Virus record (IMG/VR): IMGVR_UViG_3300050821_004028
Coordinates: 1-36,227 of that record
Length of the DNA stretch: 36,227 bases
DNA from: a virus
Reading direction: 5' to 3' (one strand)
This document shows, piece by piece, positions 21,193 through 28,437 of this stretch (its first letter is position 1; each line of letters starts with the position of its first letter). A program made the translations under genes and the position numbers. The notes under the pieces were generated by a model. It was not told where the DNA came from, did no database searches, and saw only the letters and a list, made by a program, of their open reading frames with translations.

Positions 21193-22241
21193 TAACCGTC
21201 CCTCCGCAGCTACCGTCCAGCATCCCCACTCCCATCGCCTTCATCGGCGAGGCTCCGTCATGGGATGAGGAGCTTAAAGGGAAGCCCTTTACCGGCCCCA
21301 GCGGTCGGCTGTTCAACTCACTCCTGCGAAGCGCCGGAATAGACCGGGAGGAATGCCTTGTCACTAATGTCTTTTCTGAGAAACTACCGGATAACGATGT
21401 GGGTAATTGGTGCAGTAATCTTAGAGATGCTCGTGCTGGTGGGTTTAGCGACCTTGCTCCTATTGGGGCTAGCGGCTTTCTTCAACCTGCTTATCGCCAT
21501 CATCTCGATCGGCTTAAAGGGGAGCTAGAGCAATGCCAGCCGAAGGTAGTTGTTCCATTAGGTGGAACTGCCCTATGGTCCCTGACGGGAAGCTCGAACA
21601 TCGGGAGTGTGCGGGGTACCGTGACGGCTGCGACTGCTCTCCTACCTGGAGCGAAGTTGTTGCCAACTTGGCATCCCACCTTTGTGATGAAGCAGTTCAA
21701 GTTCTACCCCGTAGTGGTCGGGGACCTACAGAAAGCCCTACAGGAGAGCAAACGTGACGGCATCTTCCTCCCCACCCGCGAACTCATCCTCGCCCCAACT
21801 CTCGATCAAGTTCGAGATGCTGTTCCTCGCCTACTTGATACAGACCTACTATCCGTTGATATCGAAACGGCCTGGGGACAGATTACTTGCATCGGTTTCT
21901 CTCCAAGCCCTGAATACGGCATCTGCATCCCCTTCGTGGACCGACGTAATCTTAGCCGTTCCTACTGGCCGACTGCAGAAGACGAGGTTAGAGCTTGGTC
22001 CTACTCCCGGTACATACTCGCGAGTGACGTACCAAAGTTGGGACAGAACTTCGGAGGCTACGATTTCTTCTGGCTCCTAGAGAAGTACCGGCTGGCGGTG
22101 AGGAATGTGAAGGAGGATACCCGCCTGATCCATCACGCGCTCTTTGCGGAGCTACCGAAGAGTTTGGAGTTTATGCAGGGTTATGGGACGCAAGGAGCTT
22201 GGAAGTATATGGGTAAGCATAAGGAGAAGAAGGATGACTAA
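21189..22241 (+). CDS. Uracil-DNA glycosylase fused to N-part of proofreading exonuclease
   Basis: A 350-aa fusion. Residues 1-195 match family 4-type uracil-DNA glycosylases: GEAPSWDEE (20-28), PFTGPSGRLF (33-42), VVVPLGGTALWSLTG and LLPTWHPTFV (158-166). The N-terminal CxxC that helps hold the family 4 Fe-S cluster is absent. Residues 215-350 begin a DnaQ-like 3'-5' exonuclease: VDIETAWG (ExoI, 223-230) and LGQNFGGYDFF (ExoII, Asn287 and Asp292). The protein stops before ExoIII, which lies on the polymerase gene downstream. GTG start at 21189 by GTGA overlap; a TTG four codons earlier is possible. Uracil sensing linked to replication is the likely role. Confidence 0.82.
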   Translation: MITVPPQLPSSIPTPIAFIGEAPSWDEELKGKPFTGPSGRLFNSLLRSAGIDREECLVTNVFSEKLPDNDVGNWCSNLRDARAGGFSDLAPIGASGFLQPAYRHHLDRLKGELEQCQPKVVVPLGGTALWSLTGSSNIGSVRGTVTAATALLPGAKLLPTWHPTFVMKQFKFYPVVVGDLQKALQESKRDGIFLPTRELILAPTLDQVRDAVPRLLDTDLLSVDIETAWGQITCIGFSPSPEYGICIPFVDRRNLSRSYWPTAEDEVRAWSYSRYILASDVPKLGQNFGGYDFFWLLEKYRLAVRNVKEDTRLIHHALFAELPKSLEFMQGYGTQGAWKYMGKHKEKKDD

Positions 22242-22545
22242 GGAGTACAGCTTATTAGCTCGACTAGCTGCCCCACATTACAATCCCAGGCGGAATACAT
22301 TCTCCCTTAAAATCCGGTGTGCGGATGATAAAGAGCGTGCCTGGATATGCTCTCATATCCTGGACTGGGGCTTTCCAAAACCGGCAGTGATCTTCACAGG
22401 AGAAGCTTGTTACCTACAAACTGTAGGAGCCGATCATGATGTGTTTGAAAAGGCCAAGGAGCTTCTGCCGTACCTGCCATCTTCTCGAAAAGCGGCAACC
22501 TGGAAAAGAGAGCTAGATGCATATGCCAGTCGTAACCCTCGCTGA
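22234..22545 (+). CDS. 103-aa unknown gene between exonuclease and polymerase parts
   Basis: Starts MTKEYSLLARLAAPHYNP. It overlaps the glycosylase-exonuclease stop by 8 nt and the polymerase start by 29 nt and is in a third reading frame, so it is not an in-frame intein. The layout FSLKIRCADDKERAWICSHI, GFPKPAVIF, CYLQTV and LLPYLPSSRKAA faintly recalls one half of a LAGLIDADG homing endonuclease, but the diagnostic LAGLIDADG helix is not seen. It could instead be a structural linker or an unrelated insertion. Confidence 0.6.
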   Translation: MTKEYSLLARLAAPHYNPRRNTFSLKIRCADDKERAWICSHILDWGFPKPAVIFTGEACYLQTVGADHDVFEKAKELLPYLPSSRKAATWKRELDAYASRNPR

Positions 22546-24127
22546 CGCCCAAGCTATGGCCCCAGGTCAGGAGCGTGACTGGGCCTACAACGCCTTAGAC
22601 GCTACCGGCACCCTAGAGGTAGCGAAGGAGTTGCTGCCTAAACTCAGCCCGCTCCAGGCCCGGACTTATGCTTTTGAGAAGCAACTGCAGGGTCCGGCGA
22701 TGAGTATGATGATGAGAGGGGTGAGGATCAACCAACCGCTACGTGCGGAGATGGTGAAGGAACTCAAGAAGGAGATGCAGAGAGATGAACGAGCCATTGC
22801 AGTTCACGATAAAGTCAAATCCGTCTGGGATGGAAGTGAGCTTGAAACCGGGGTATGCCCTGCTAACTTTGGTAAGCGACACAAGTGGCCAAGAGGCGTA
22901 CCTGATAGCCCCGACAAGCATTGCAGTGCTTGCGGAGTATCTCGGGTTTCGTACAAAGCCTTCGAGGCAACTAGCAGTTCCCAAACCTTCCGCCTGATCT
23001 ACACCCTGCACGGCATTCCGCCGTACATGAATAAGCAAGGGAAGCAAAGCACTGATGACGATACCCTTTCGCGGATTGCTCACAAGCATCCTGAGTTGGC
23101 TGGCTTGTGCGAAAGTATCCTGGCAATTCGCGACAAGCAGAAGCAACTTGGTGCGCTCTCTGCGCGACTTACACCTGATGGCAGGTATCCCTCCTCATTC
23201 AACGTTGGTGCTGCTTGGACCGGCCGCTTTAGCAGCAGCAAGAACCCTTATGGACTTGGAGGGAACCTCCAGAACGTCGCGCCTAAGCATCGAAAGGTTT
23301 TTATCGCTGACCCAGGGATGGAGATGGGTTACGCGGACTACATGCAAGGAGAAAGCAACATTGTTGCGCACCTGTCAGGCGATCCCAAGTATATTGAGGC
23401 GCACAAGGGAGGTGACGTTCACACCTACGTCACCCGCTACGTCTGGCCCGAGCTACCCTGGACCGGCGACCTAAAGAAGGACAAGAAGATAGCGAAGCAG
23501 AACCCACCCTGGGACCTTGCTGAGGGCCACGACTACCGCTTCCAGTGCAAGCGCATTCAGCACGGCAGCAACTACGGCCTCTCGCCTTTCGGCATTTCCA
23601 TGATCGCCAAAATACCGCTGAGAGAGGCGAAGACGGCCTACAATCGGTACATGTCCGAGTTCGACTACATCCCGGCATGGCAGGACTGGGAGCGGAAGAA
23701 TGTCACGGAGCACCGGCCCATCATCAACCCCCTCGGCCGAGTGTGGGTACCCTTCGGCCGCTCTTGGGACAAACACACATGGAGGCAAGCACTCTCCTTC
23801 AAAGCCCAATCTCTACTTGCGGACATTAACGATATCGCCCTCTACTATGTGTGGCTAGACTTAGAGGAGCAGCAGGTACAACTGCTCGCGCAAGTACACG
23901 ACGCGCTTCTACACCAGGTCCCTCAGGGTAGATATGACCTAGAACGAGACCTACTTAAGCGTATGGCAATCCCGGTTCCCGTCACCGACTTCCAAGGCAC
24001 GACGCGTATCATGACCATTGGAGTGGAGAGCGCGACCGGTAAGAACTGGGGCCACAAGTCCCCCGATAACCCGACCGGGATAGATGAGGGACCTATCGCG
24101 GCATACCTACAGGAGCATCCCCTTTGA
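22517..24127 (+). CDS. Family A DNA polymerase (exo remnant plus polymerase domain)
   Basis: A 536-aa protein. It begins with WAYNALDATGTLEV (residues 22-35), the ExoIII motif of DnaQ-like exonucleases, and then carries a full Klenow-type polymerase: RFSSSKNPYG and GNLQNVAP (~237-256), motif A YADYMQGES (Asp274), motif B RFQCKRIQHGSNYG (Arg341, Lys345, Tyr353) and motif C VHDAL (His461-Asp462). Cys114, Cys136 and Cys139 with nearby His residues form a possible zinc site in a thumb-region insertion. The rest of the exonuclease is on the upstream fusion. It overlaps the inserted gene by 29 nt; an ATG two codons later is also possible. Confidence 0.92.
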   Translation: MHMPVVTLADAQAMAPGQERDWAYNALDATGTLEVAKELLPKLSPLQARTYAFEKQLQGPAMSMMMRGVRINQPLRAEMVKELKKEMQRDERAIAVHDKVKSVWDGSELETGVCPANFGKRHKWPRGVPDSPDKHCSACGVSRVSYKAFEATSSSQTFRLIYTLHGIPPYMNKQGKQSTDDDTLSRIAHKHPELAGLCESILAIRDKQKQLGALSARLTPDGRYPSSFNVGAAWTGRFSSSKNPYGLGGNLQNVAPKHRKVFIADPGMEMGYADYMQGESNIVAHLSGDPKYIEAHKGGDVHTYVTRYVWPELPWTGDLKKDKKIAKQNPPWDLAEGHDYRFQCKRIQHGSNYGLSPFGISMIAKIPLREAKTAYNRYMSEFDYIPAWQDWERKNVTEHRPIINPLGRVWVPFGRSWDKHTWRQALSFKAQSLLADINDIALYYVWLDLEEQQVQLLAQVHDALLHQVPQGRYDLERDLLKRMAIPVPVTDFQGTTRIMTIGVESATGKNWGHKSPDNPTGIDEGPIAAYLQEHPL

Positions 24128-24894
24128 GCAGCGGAACCATCAAGATATACCCGACCAGCACCTTCACGGCCTTGATCGGGAGTGACGCCCATTACTGGCC
24201 CGGCAAGCCTAGCACCGGCCATAGGGCATTTGTCAAGTTTACAAAGACCCTCAAGCCCCAAGTGGTGATCCTGAATGGTGATGCGATTGACGCGGCAAGC
24301 ATCTCCCGTCACCCTCCGATCGGATGGGAATACTTTCCTACCGTGAAGCAGGAGTTGGAAGTCACCTATGAGAGGCTGCGCGAGGTAGAGCTTGCCTCTA
24401 CCGGGTCGCGGTTTATCTGGAACCTTGGCAACCATGATGCTCGGTTTGAGACGCGGCTCGCCTCGGTAGTGCCTGAGTTTAAGGGGGTTGCCGGCACCCA
24501 CCTTAGAGATCACTTCACTGCCTGGGAACCGGCCTGGGCTGTAGAAATAGGAGGAAAGAATGGGGCAACAATCAAGCACAGATTTAGCGGAGGTGTTAAC
24601 GCCGCCTACACCAACGCCCTCAAATCCGGCCGGACGACTGTTACTGGACACCTCCATCGTTTGGTCGTTAGACCGGTTTCAGATTACTCCGGGACCAGAT
24701 GGGGAGTTGAAGGCGGAATGTTGGCTGACCGCGACGGACCCCAGTTCCGGGGATATACTGAAAACAATCCCCTTGACTGGCAGCCTGGGTTCATTGTCCT
24801 GACCTGGAAGCAGGGGAAGTTGATGTGGCCTGAGGTGGTGCATGTGGTGAAGGAAGGGCAAGTGGAGTACAGAGGGGAGCTTATCAGTGTTTGA
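24124..24894 (+). CDS. Metallophosphoesterase
   Basis: A 256-aa calcineurin-like phosphoesterase. All the metal-binding motifs are present in order: GSDAH (19-23), NGDAID (51-56), GNHDAR (102-107) and GHLHRL (175-180). Such enzymes hydrolyse phosphodiesters, nucleotides or nucleic-acid ends. TTG start with a TTGA overlap of the polymerase stop and AGGAG before it. It sits next to the polymerase and may act on DNA ends or nucleotides; substrate cannot be read from sequence. Confidence 0.88.
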   Translation: MSSGTIKIYPTSTFTALIGSDAHYWPGKPSTGHRAFVKFTKTLKPQVVILNGDAIDAASISRHPPIGWEYFPTVKQELEVTYERLREVELASTGSRFIWNLGNHDARFETRLASVVPEFKGVAGTHLRDHFTAWEPAWAVEIGGKNGATIKHRFSGGVNAAYTNALKSGRTTVTGHLHRLVVRPVSDYSGTRWGVEGGMLADRDGPQFRGYTENNPLDWQPGFIVLTWKQGKLMWPEVVHVVKEGQVEYRGELISV

Positions 24895-25039
24895 CTTCTG
24901 CTTCTCCCTTGTCATGGCCGCGTCATGTTGTGCGATGGCGGTTAACAACTGGAACTCAAACCCCTCTATGTCCTTAGCCTTCCTGGGGTTTGGGGTTGGG
25001 TATGTAGGACTGGCCGGAATGTTCTGGCCAGGAACGTGA
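24887..25039 (+). CDS. 50-aa two-span membrane protein
   Basis: Read directly, GTG start: MFDFCFSLVMAASCCAMAV, a polar loop (NNWNSNPSM), then SLAFLGFGVGYVGLAGMFW. Two hydrophobic helices predict a hairpin in the inner membrane. GGGGAG precedes the GTG, which overlaps the phosphoesterase stop by 8 nt. Unexpected in a replication operon; function unknown. Confidence 0.65.
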   Translation: MFDFCFSLVMAASCCAMAVNNWNSNPSMSLAFLGFGVGYVGLAGMFWPGT

Positions 25040-25050
25040 AGGAGGAGTGA

Positions 25051-25299
25051 ATGCCGTATATCAAACAGGAAGCGCGAGATGAGATCATCAATGGAAGGAA
25101 GATGGCGGAGAACCCAGGGGAGCTTAACTACCTCCTCTCGGAGTTGGTCTACCAGTACTTCCAAGATAACGGTGGCAACTACCAAGCTATCAATGACGTG
25201 GTAGGTGCCTTGGAAGGAGCGAAGCTGGAGTTCTACCGCAGGGTAGCTGCTCCGTATGAGGATAGGAAGATCGAGGAGAATGGAGACGTGTATGTCTAA
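25051..25299 (+). CDS. DUF6899-like conserved phage protein
   Basis: An 82-aa protein starting MPYIKQEARDEIINGRKM. The pattern GELNYLLSELVYQYFQ, YQAINDVVGALEGAKLEFYR and APYEDRKIEENGDVY matches what I recall of the DUF6899 family, found in many phages without known function. GGAGGAG precedes the ATG, and the stop overlaps the next gene by 8 nt. Confidence 0.75.
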   Translation: MPYIKQEARDEIINGRKMAENPGELNYLLSELVYQYFQDNGGNYQAINDVVGALEGAKLEFYRRVAAPYEDRKIEENGDVYV

Positions 25300-25774
25300 G
25301 GTTTACCTTTCTGGCCCCATCACCGGCCTCACCTATGAGGATGCTAGGTATGGATGGCGGCAGGCCGTAGCAGATGCGATTGAGAATGGTCGCACTACGA
25401 TCCTCTCTCCTATGAGGCATGAGGGTCATCTTGCCGAAATGAAGACGGCAATGAGTGAGGAGGCTCTCCGGAAGTTCCAGCAAACCAACAACCACTTCTT
25501 TTCCCAACCTAAGATGATTGTGGCGAAGGACTTGCTGGACATTGACGAGAGCACCATTGTATTCGTCAACTTCCTCGGCGCGAAGGTTGTGAGTAAGGGT
25601 ACCATTGGCGAGATTGGGTATGCCTATGCTAAGGGGAAGACTATCATCACCGTGATGGAGCAGGAGGGAAACCCCAATGACGGACCCTTTACCCGCGAAA
25701 TGTCCGACACCGTTCTGGATAACCTCGGTGATGCAATCCTTGTTGTTAAGAGCCTCCTTAGCGAAGGGGTGTGA
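25292..25774 (+). CDS. Nucleoside 2-deoxyribosyltransferase-like enzyme
   Basis: A 160-aa protein starting MSKVYLSGPITGLTYEDA. The SGPITG start, a DxxxxIFVNF-type strand (DIDESTIVFVNFLGAK) and SKGTIGEIGYAYAKGK fit the nucleoside 2-deoxyribosyltransferase/DUF4406 fold; the Glu of GEIGYA would be the catalytic nucleophile. Family members move deoxyribose between bases or cleave deoxynucleotides. It overlaps the preceding gene by 8 nt and the dATP/dGTP hydrolase-like gene by 1 nt, so the two form a nucleotide-metabolism pair. Confidence 0.78.
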   Translation: MSKVYLSGPITGLTYEDARYGWRQAVADAIENGRTTILSPMRHEGHLAEMKTAMSEEALRKFQQTNNHFFSQPKMIVAKDLLDIDESTIVFVNFLGAKVVSKGTIGEIGYAYAKGKTIITVMEQEGNPNDGPFTREMSDTVLDNLGDAILVVKSLLSEGV

Positions 25775-26250
25775 TGATGGGCGGACCCTTTATAAATCCC
25801 AACGGACAGGTTATCCGTCCGACCCAGGAGAAAGACCCCCTTGGCAAGACCCAACACGAACTCGGAGCTAAACTGGATAGCGGTAAGGCTCCTCTCTTCC
25901 GTGGCGTCATCGCTTACTTCCCCCGAGCACTTACCAAGGTTGCAGAGCTTTCGGCTTATGGTGCCAACAAGTATGCTTGGAAGGGATGGGAGAAAGTCCC
26001 AGACGGGCCTAACCGCTACTCGGATGCTCTCGGTCGTCATATCACTAAGGAAGCGATCGAAGGCCCATATGACAAGGAGATAGAGAACGACCCCAACTTC
26101 CCGGCGTGTATCCTCCATGCTACCCAGGTGGCTTGGAATGCCCTCGCCCGGTTGGAGTTGATGTTGCGGCAAGGAGTAGGCTCTCGCTCTAAGCTGGTTA
26201 CCCCTCCTCATCCTGAGGTGAGAGAGCAAATGGACCCGAAAGGAGAATAG
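25774..26250 (+). CDS. dATP/dGTP diphosphohydrolase-domain protein
   Basis: A 158-aa protein. The block KLDSGKAPLFRGVIAYFPRA, ELSAYGANKYAWKGWEKV, YSDALGRHITKEAIEG and HATQVAWNALARLE matches the phage dATP/dGTP diphosphohydrolase N-terminal (MazG-like, all-alpha) pattern. Such proteins, called MazZ in 2-aminoadenine phages, hydrolyse purine dNTPs. No purZ-like gene is in this window. Start by TGATG overlap at 25774; GTG 25771 and ATG 25777 are alternatives. Probably shapes the dNTP pool together with the preceding enzyme. Confidence 0.78.
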   Translation: MMGGPFINPNGQVIRPTQEKDPLGKTQHELGAKLDSGKAPLFRGVIAYFPRALTKVAELSAYGANKYAWKGWEKVPDGPNRYSDALGRHITKEAIEGPYDKEIENDPNFPACILHATQVAWNALARLELMLRQGVGSRSKLVTPPHPEVREQMDPKGE

Positions 26251-26252
26251 GA

Positions 26253-26468
26253 ATGGTTGAGTATATGAAGTCTGACAAGGTGCTGGCCGCTGAGATACAG
26301 GATATCTTCGACCAGTATGTTGAGAAGGCGAACGAGCTTCTTGCTCGCGGCCTTGTTGTTAGCTTCTCCATGAGCAATGGTGCTGATGGGAAGCCGGTTG
26401 TCGTGAATAACTTTGTGGTCACGAAGAAGGTGCTGGAAGTGGCCGCAGCGAAACAGGACAATCAGTAA
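26253..26468 (+). CDS. 71-aa unknown protein
   Basis: Starts MVEYMKSDKVLAAEIQDI. A helical first half (YVEKANELLARGLVVSFS) is followed by VVVNNFVVTKKVLEVAAA. AAAGGAG precedes the ATG. TAATG overlap with the next gene. Function unknown. Confidence 0.7.
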   Translation: MVEYMKSDKVLAAEIQDIFDQYVEKANELLARGLVVSFSMSNGADGKPVVVNNFVVTKKVLEVAAAKQDNQ

Positions 26469-26701
26469 TGACCCTCCTCACCTACCTCTACAATCTTATC
26501 TGGGGCCGCTCTGTGGCCTCTATCACGGCCCCTCTCGCGTGGATCGTGACGGAGCTTGAGGGCCATTCTACGGACAAAGAGCAGGAAGCAGCGGAGCACC
26601 AGGAGTGGATTGACCACTATACCGCCAAGCGTCTTGACGCAACTACAGAGAGCATCCAAGCCCAAAACGTTGCGAGCAAGGTCAAAGCTCTCCTGAGCTA
26701 A
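26468..26701 (+). CDS. 77-aa unknown protein, last rightward gene
   Basis: Starts MTLLTYLYNLIWGRSVAS. A hydrophobic N-terminus (about residues 3-26) could be one membrane helix, followed by a charged helical tail (KEQEAAEHQEWIDHYTAK). It starts by a TAATG overlap and is followed by terminators. Function unknown. Confidence 0.7.
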   Translation: MTLLTYLYNLIWGRSVASITAPLAWIVTELEGHSTDKEQEAAEHQEWIDHYTAKRLDATTESIQAQNVASKVKALLS

Positions 26702-26717
26702 CCCGTATGCGAAAGAA

Positions 26718-26785
26718 CCCCAGGGCTCATCACCCTGGGGCCTTCGGAGGAGGAACGGCCCCTTTTCGAGGGGCCATTTTATATA
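26718..26785 (+). terminator. Tandem terminators after the rightward operon
   Basis: First stem CCCCAGGG (26718-26725)/CCCTGGGG (26733-26740), then a second stem GGCCCCT/AGGGGCC (26757-26775) followed by ATTTTATAT. Both fit plus-strand termination after the gene ending at 26701; the second has the better T-rich tail. Confidence 0.8.
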
Positions 26786-26789
26786 GGAA

Positions 26790-26811
26790 GACTAGGAAGC
26801 GTTTCCTAGTC
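26790..26811 (-). terminator. Inverted repeat after the leftward lysis genes
   Basis: Perfect 9-bp arms GACTAGGAA (26790-26798) and TTCCTAGTC (26803-26811) with a 4-nt loop, immediately downstream of the minus-strand gene ending at 26814. The T tail is weak (TTCCTATATAAAA), so termination is likely but not certain. Confidence 0.55.
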
Positions 26812-26813
26812 CC

Positions 26814-27344
26814 TTACGGGATAGCAACCGGAAGCTTAAACAGCCCCAAGGCACCACCCGACAGTACCGACCCTACCAGGGTAGCAATATCCTTCTGCGC
26901 CGCTTGCAGAGCAGGAGCACAGGCGAGGCTGAGGGTACTATCCGGCTGGAGGATGCGGAGAATTTCCGACATAAACTCCGCAGCCGTAATTGCATCCGGA
27001 TTAGGTTTGGTGAGGGTGTTCCCATTCGCGTCCTTGAGTGGGGTGGTCTGGGCAGTGAGCACCACAATCCAGGCTGCCCAGCACGGCTCTGTCACGACAT
27101 TCCCAAATGCCTTCGCCCTTGCATCGGCGTAGGTCACATCTGCCAGGATATCTGTGAGAGCTTTATCGGTCAGCTTCTCGAACGGATCGCTATTAACCAC
27201 AGTCTCCGGAGACTTCGGAGTAACGTCCTTGATGGCATTGGGGATATCCACAAATGGGTTACCGGTAGGGGCAGCCTTACCCGCTGCAAGAGCAGGACCC
27301 ATAAGCAGGGCGAGCCCCAGGATAGCGCCTAGGATGCGCTTCAT
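26814..27344 (-). CDS. Secreted protein of the lysis region
   Basis: A 176-aa protein with a clear signal peptide: MKRILGAILGLALLMGPALA, cleavage likely after ALA (~residue 21). The mature part is Ala/Asp/Thr-rich with two cysteines. It is the last gene of the leftward cassette, coupled to the holin-like gene by ATGA. It could be a periplasmic lysis factor or spanin-like partner, but no lipobox or coiled coil is evident. Function unknown. Confidence 0.7.
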   Translation of the reverse strand: MKRILGAILGLALLMGPALAAGKAAPTGNPFVDIPNAIKDVTPKSPETVVNSDPFEKLTDKALTDILADVTYADARAKAFGNVVTEPCWAAWIVVLTAQTTPLKDANGNTLTKPNPDAITAAEFMSEILRILQPDSTLSLACAPALQAAQKDIATLVGSVLSGGALGLFKLPVAIP

Positions 27345-27601
27345 GACTTCACCGCAGTAGCAGGAGTCGCAGCAGGAGTGGCCTGAGACTGCTTCAACGC
27401 AGCCAACTCAGCCGCAACCTTCTTCGCTCCCACCTTGTTCCACCAAGAGAGCGCAACACCGCCGAAAAGCATTACAGCCGAGACGAACATCTCGGACTGG
27501 TTACCAGACAGATAACCATCGGTTACCAGTATGCCGGCCGCAACCGTAGCGCCATGGCGTAGGGCCATACCGCCGAAGGTCGAAAGGGTATCCTGATCCA
27601 T
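27341..27601 (-). CDS. Holin-like membrane protein
   Basis: An 86-aa protein with two hydrophobic spans (GMALRHGATVAAGILVTDG and EMFVSAVMLFGGVALSWW) and a charged C-terminal helix (KKVAAELAALKQSQATPA). This is the size and layout of Pam3-gp28-type phage holins, which open the inner membrane for endolysin. It lies directly after the GH25 endolysin gene. The ATG at 27601 makes a TAATG overlap; an ATG three codons earlier is possible. Confidence 0.75.
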   Translation of the reverse strand: MDQDTLSTFGGMALRHGATVAAGILVTDGYLSGNQSEMFVSAVMLFGGVALSWWNKVGAKKVAAELAALKQSQATPAATPATAVKS

Positions 27602-28236
27602 TACATCCATCCTTGTTTGAGTTGATCGAGCGTGCCGTTAAAGCTAGACAGGTCTGCTCCCTGTTCAAGCCCGTCAAAGGTATGTGGGCCAGGGCCTACC
27701 CCGTCACCGGTATATTGCCAGAAGGTAGGAGCCGGCCACGGGAGAGGCTGCCCATTATCATCCCAGTTCTTCCAGCGTGGACCATACTCACAACCCCAAA
27801 ACGGATGTTGGGCGAGAAAGTCCCGCTGAGCTTGGGTGGCCTGGATGATATCACGCTTGATCTTATCCCCTCCATACAGCCAACCCACCCTTCCGAGTTG
27901 CTGGTCCAACTCCTCCATGAAATCGAGCGCTTGGGAGAAGGTCATCTCACTCTTGGGATTGCGTTCGTAGTCGAGCGCCATAATGGTGTGAGCATCAGGC
28001 TGTGCGACCGACACGAATTTCTTCACATCCTCGGGGATGTTGTCACTCATGTTGAAGTCATAGGCTCCCCATAGGAGCCCAGCACCAACCGCCATGGCTC
28101 GCCTTACCTGATAGGCTTCGTCAGTAAACCCCACCCCCTGGGTGGCTTTATGGATAACCCCGACCACCCCTGCCTTCGCCATTCGGCCGAAGTTCACCGG
28201 GTTGGCGTGGTTCATGTCCGCGATGTAGAGGATCAT
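27601..28236 (-). CDS. GH25 muramidase endolysin
   Basis: A 211-aa glycoside hydrolase family 25 lysozyme. Evidence: YIADMNHANPVNF with catalytic-site Asp7, GVIHKATQGVGF, GLLWGAYDF and IMALDYERN, the DxE pair at residues 89 and 91. It cleaves the N-acetylmuramyl bond of peptidoglycan to release progeny. No signal peptide, so it needs a holin, which is encoded next to it. No separate cell-wall-binding domain. ATGA overlap with the upstream gene. Confidence 0.9.
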   Translation of the reverse strand: MILYIADMNHANPVNFGRMAKAGVVGVIHKATQGVGFTDEAYQVRRAMAVGAGLLWGAYDFNMSDNIPEDVKKFVSVAQPDAHTIMALDYERNPKSEMTFSQALDFMEELDQQLGRVGWLYGGDKIKRDIIQATQAQRDFLAQHPFWGCEYGPRWKNWDDNGQPLPWPAPTFWQYTGDGVGPGPHTFDGLEQGADLSSFNGTLDQLKQGWM

Positions 28237-28436
28237 TCCTTATCCTTTCGGTTCCTATAGAGGAGGTTCTGGATGGTGTCCGTCTCGTAAATCCGGATAG
28301 CGACCCAGAGGATTGAAAGTAGTGAGGCGACAGGCGGAAGCCAAGAGGCCATAGAGGCGAGTATAAGCATGGCAGAAGTCAGGTCCCCGTAAAGCTTCCA
28401 CTGGAGAAGGGAGTTGATATCATCGTATATAGTCAT
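28233..28436 (-). CDS. 67-aa membrane protein, possible second holin
   Basis: Starts MTIYDDINSLLQWKLYGD. Hydrophobic segment TSAMLILASMASWLPPVASL continues into SILWVAIRIYETDTIQ, and the tail is basic. This resembles small class II holin-type proteins of podoviruses. The ATG at 28436 is the preferred start; the stop overlaps the endolysin as ATGA. It may be the holin, with the gene at 27341 as antiholin, or the reverse. Confidence 0.68.
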   Translation of the reverse strand: MTIYDDINSLLQWKLYGDLTSAMLILASMASWLPPVASLLSILWVAIRIYETDTIQNLLYRNRKDKE

Positions 28437-28437
28437 G

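Noticed and set aside
22234-22545. Intein or group I intron in the polymerase
   Set aside because: The three ORFs are in different frames with stop codons at the junctions, excluding an intein. The interval is almost entirely filled by an ORF, leaving too little room for a group I ribozyme core.
23923-24657. 244-codon minus-strand frame opposite the polymerase and phosphoesterase genes
   Set aside because: Both sense genes have clear catalytic motifs; the antisense frame shows no domain or start signal.
25774-26250. Evidence for a complete 2-aminoadenine (Z) genome pathway
   Set aside because: Only the hydrolase-like domain is present; no PurZ-like or DatZ-like gene is recognisable in this window, so the claim is not supported here.
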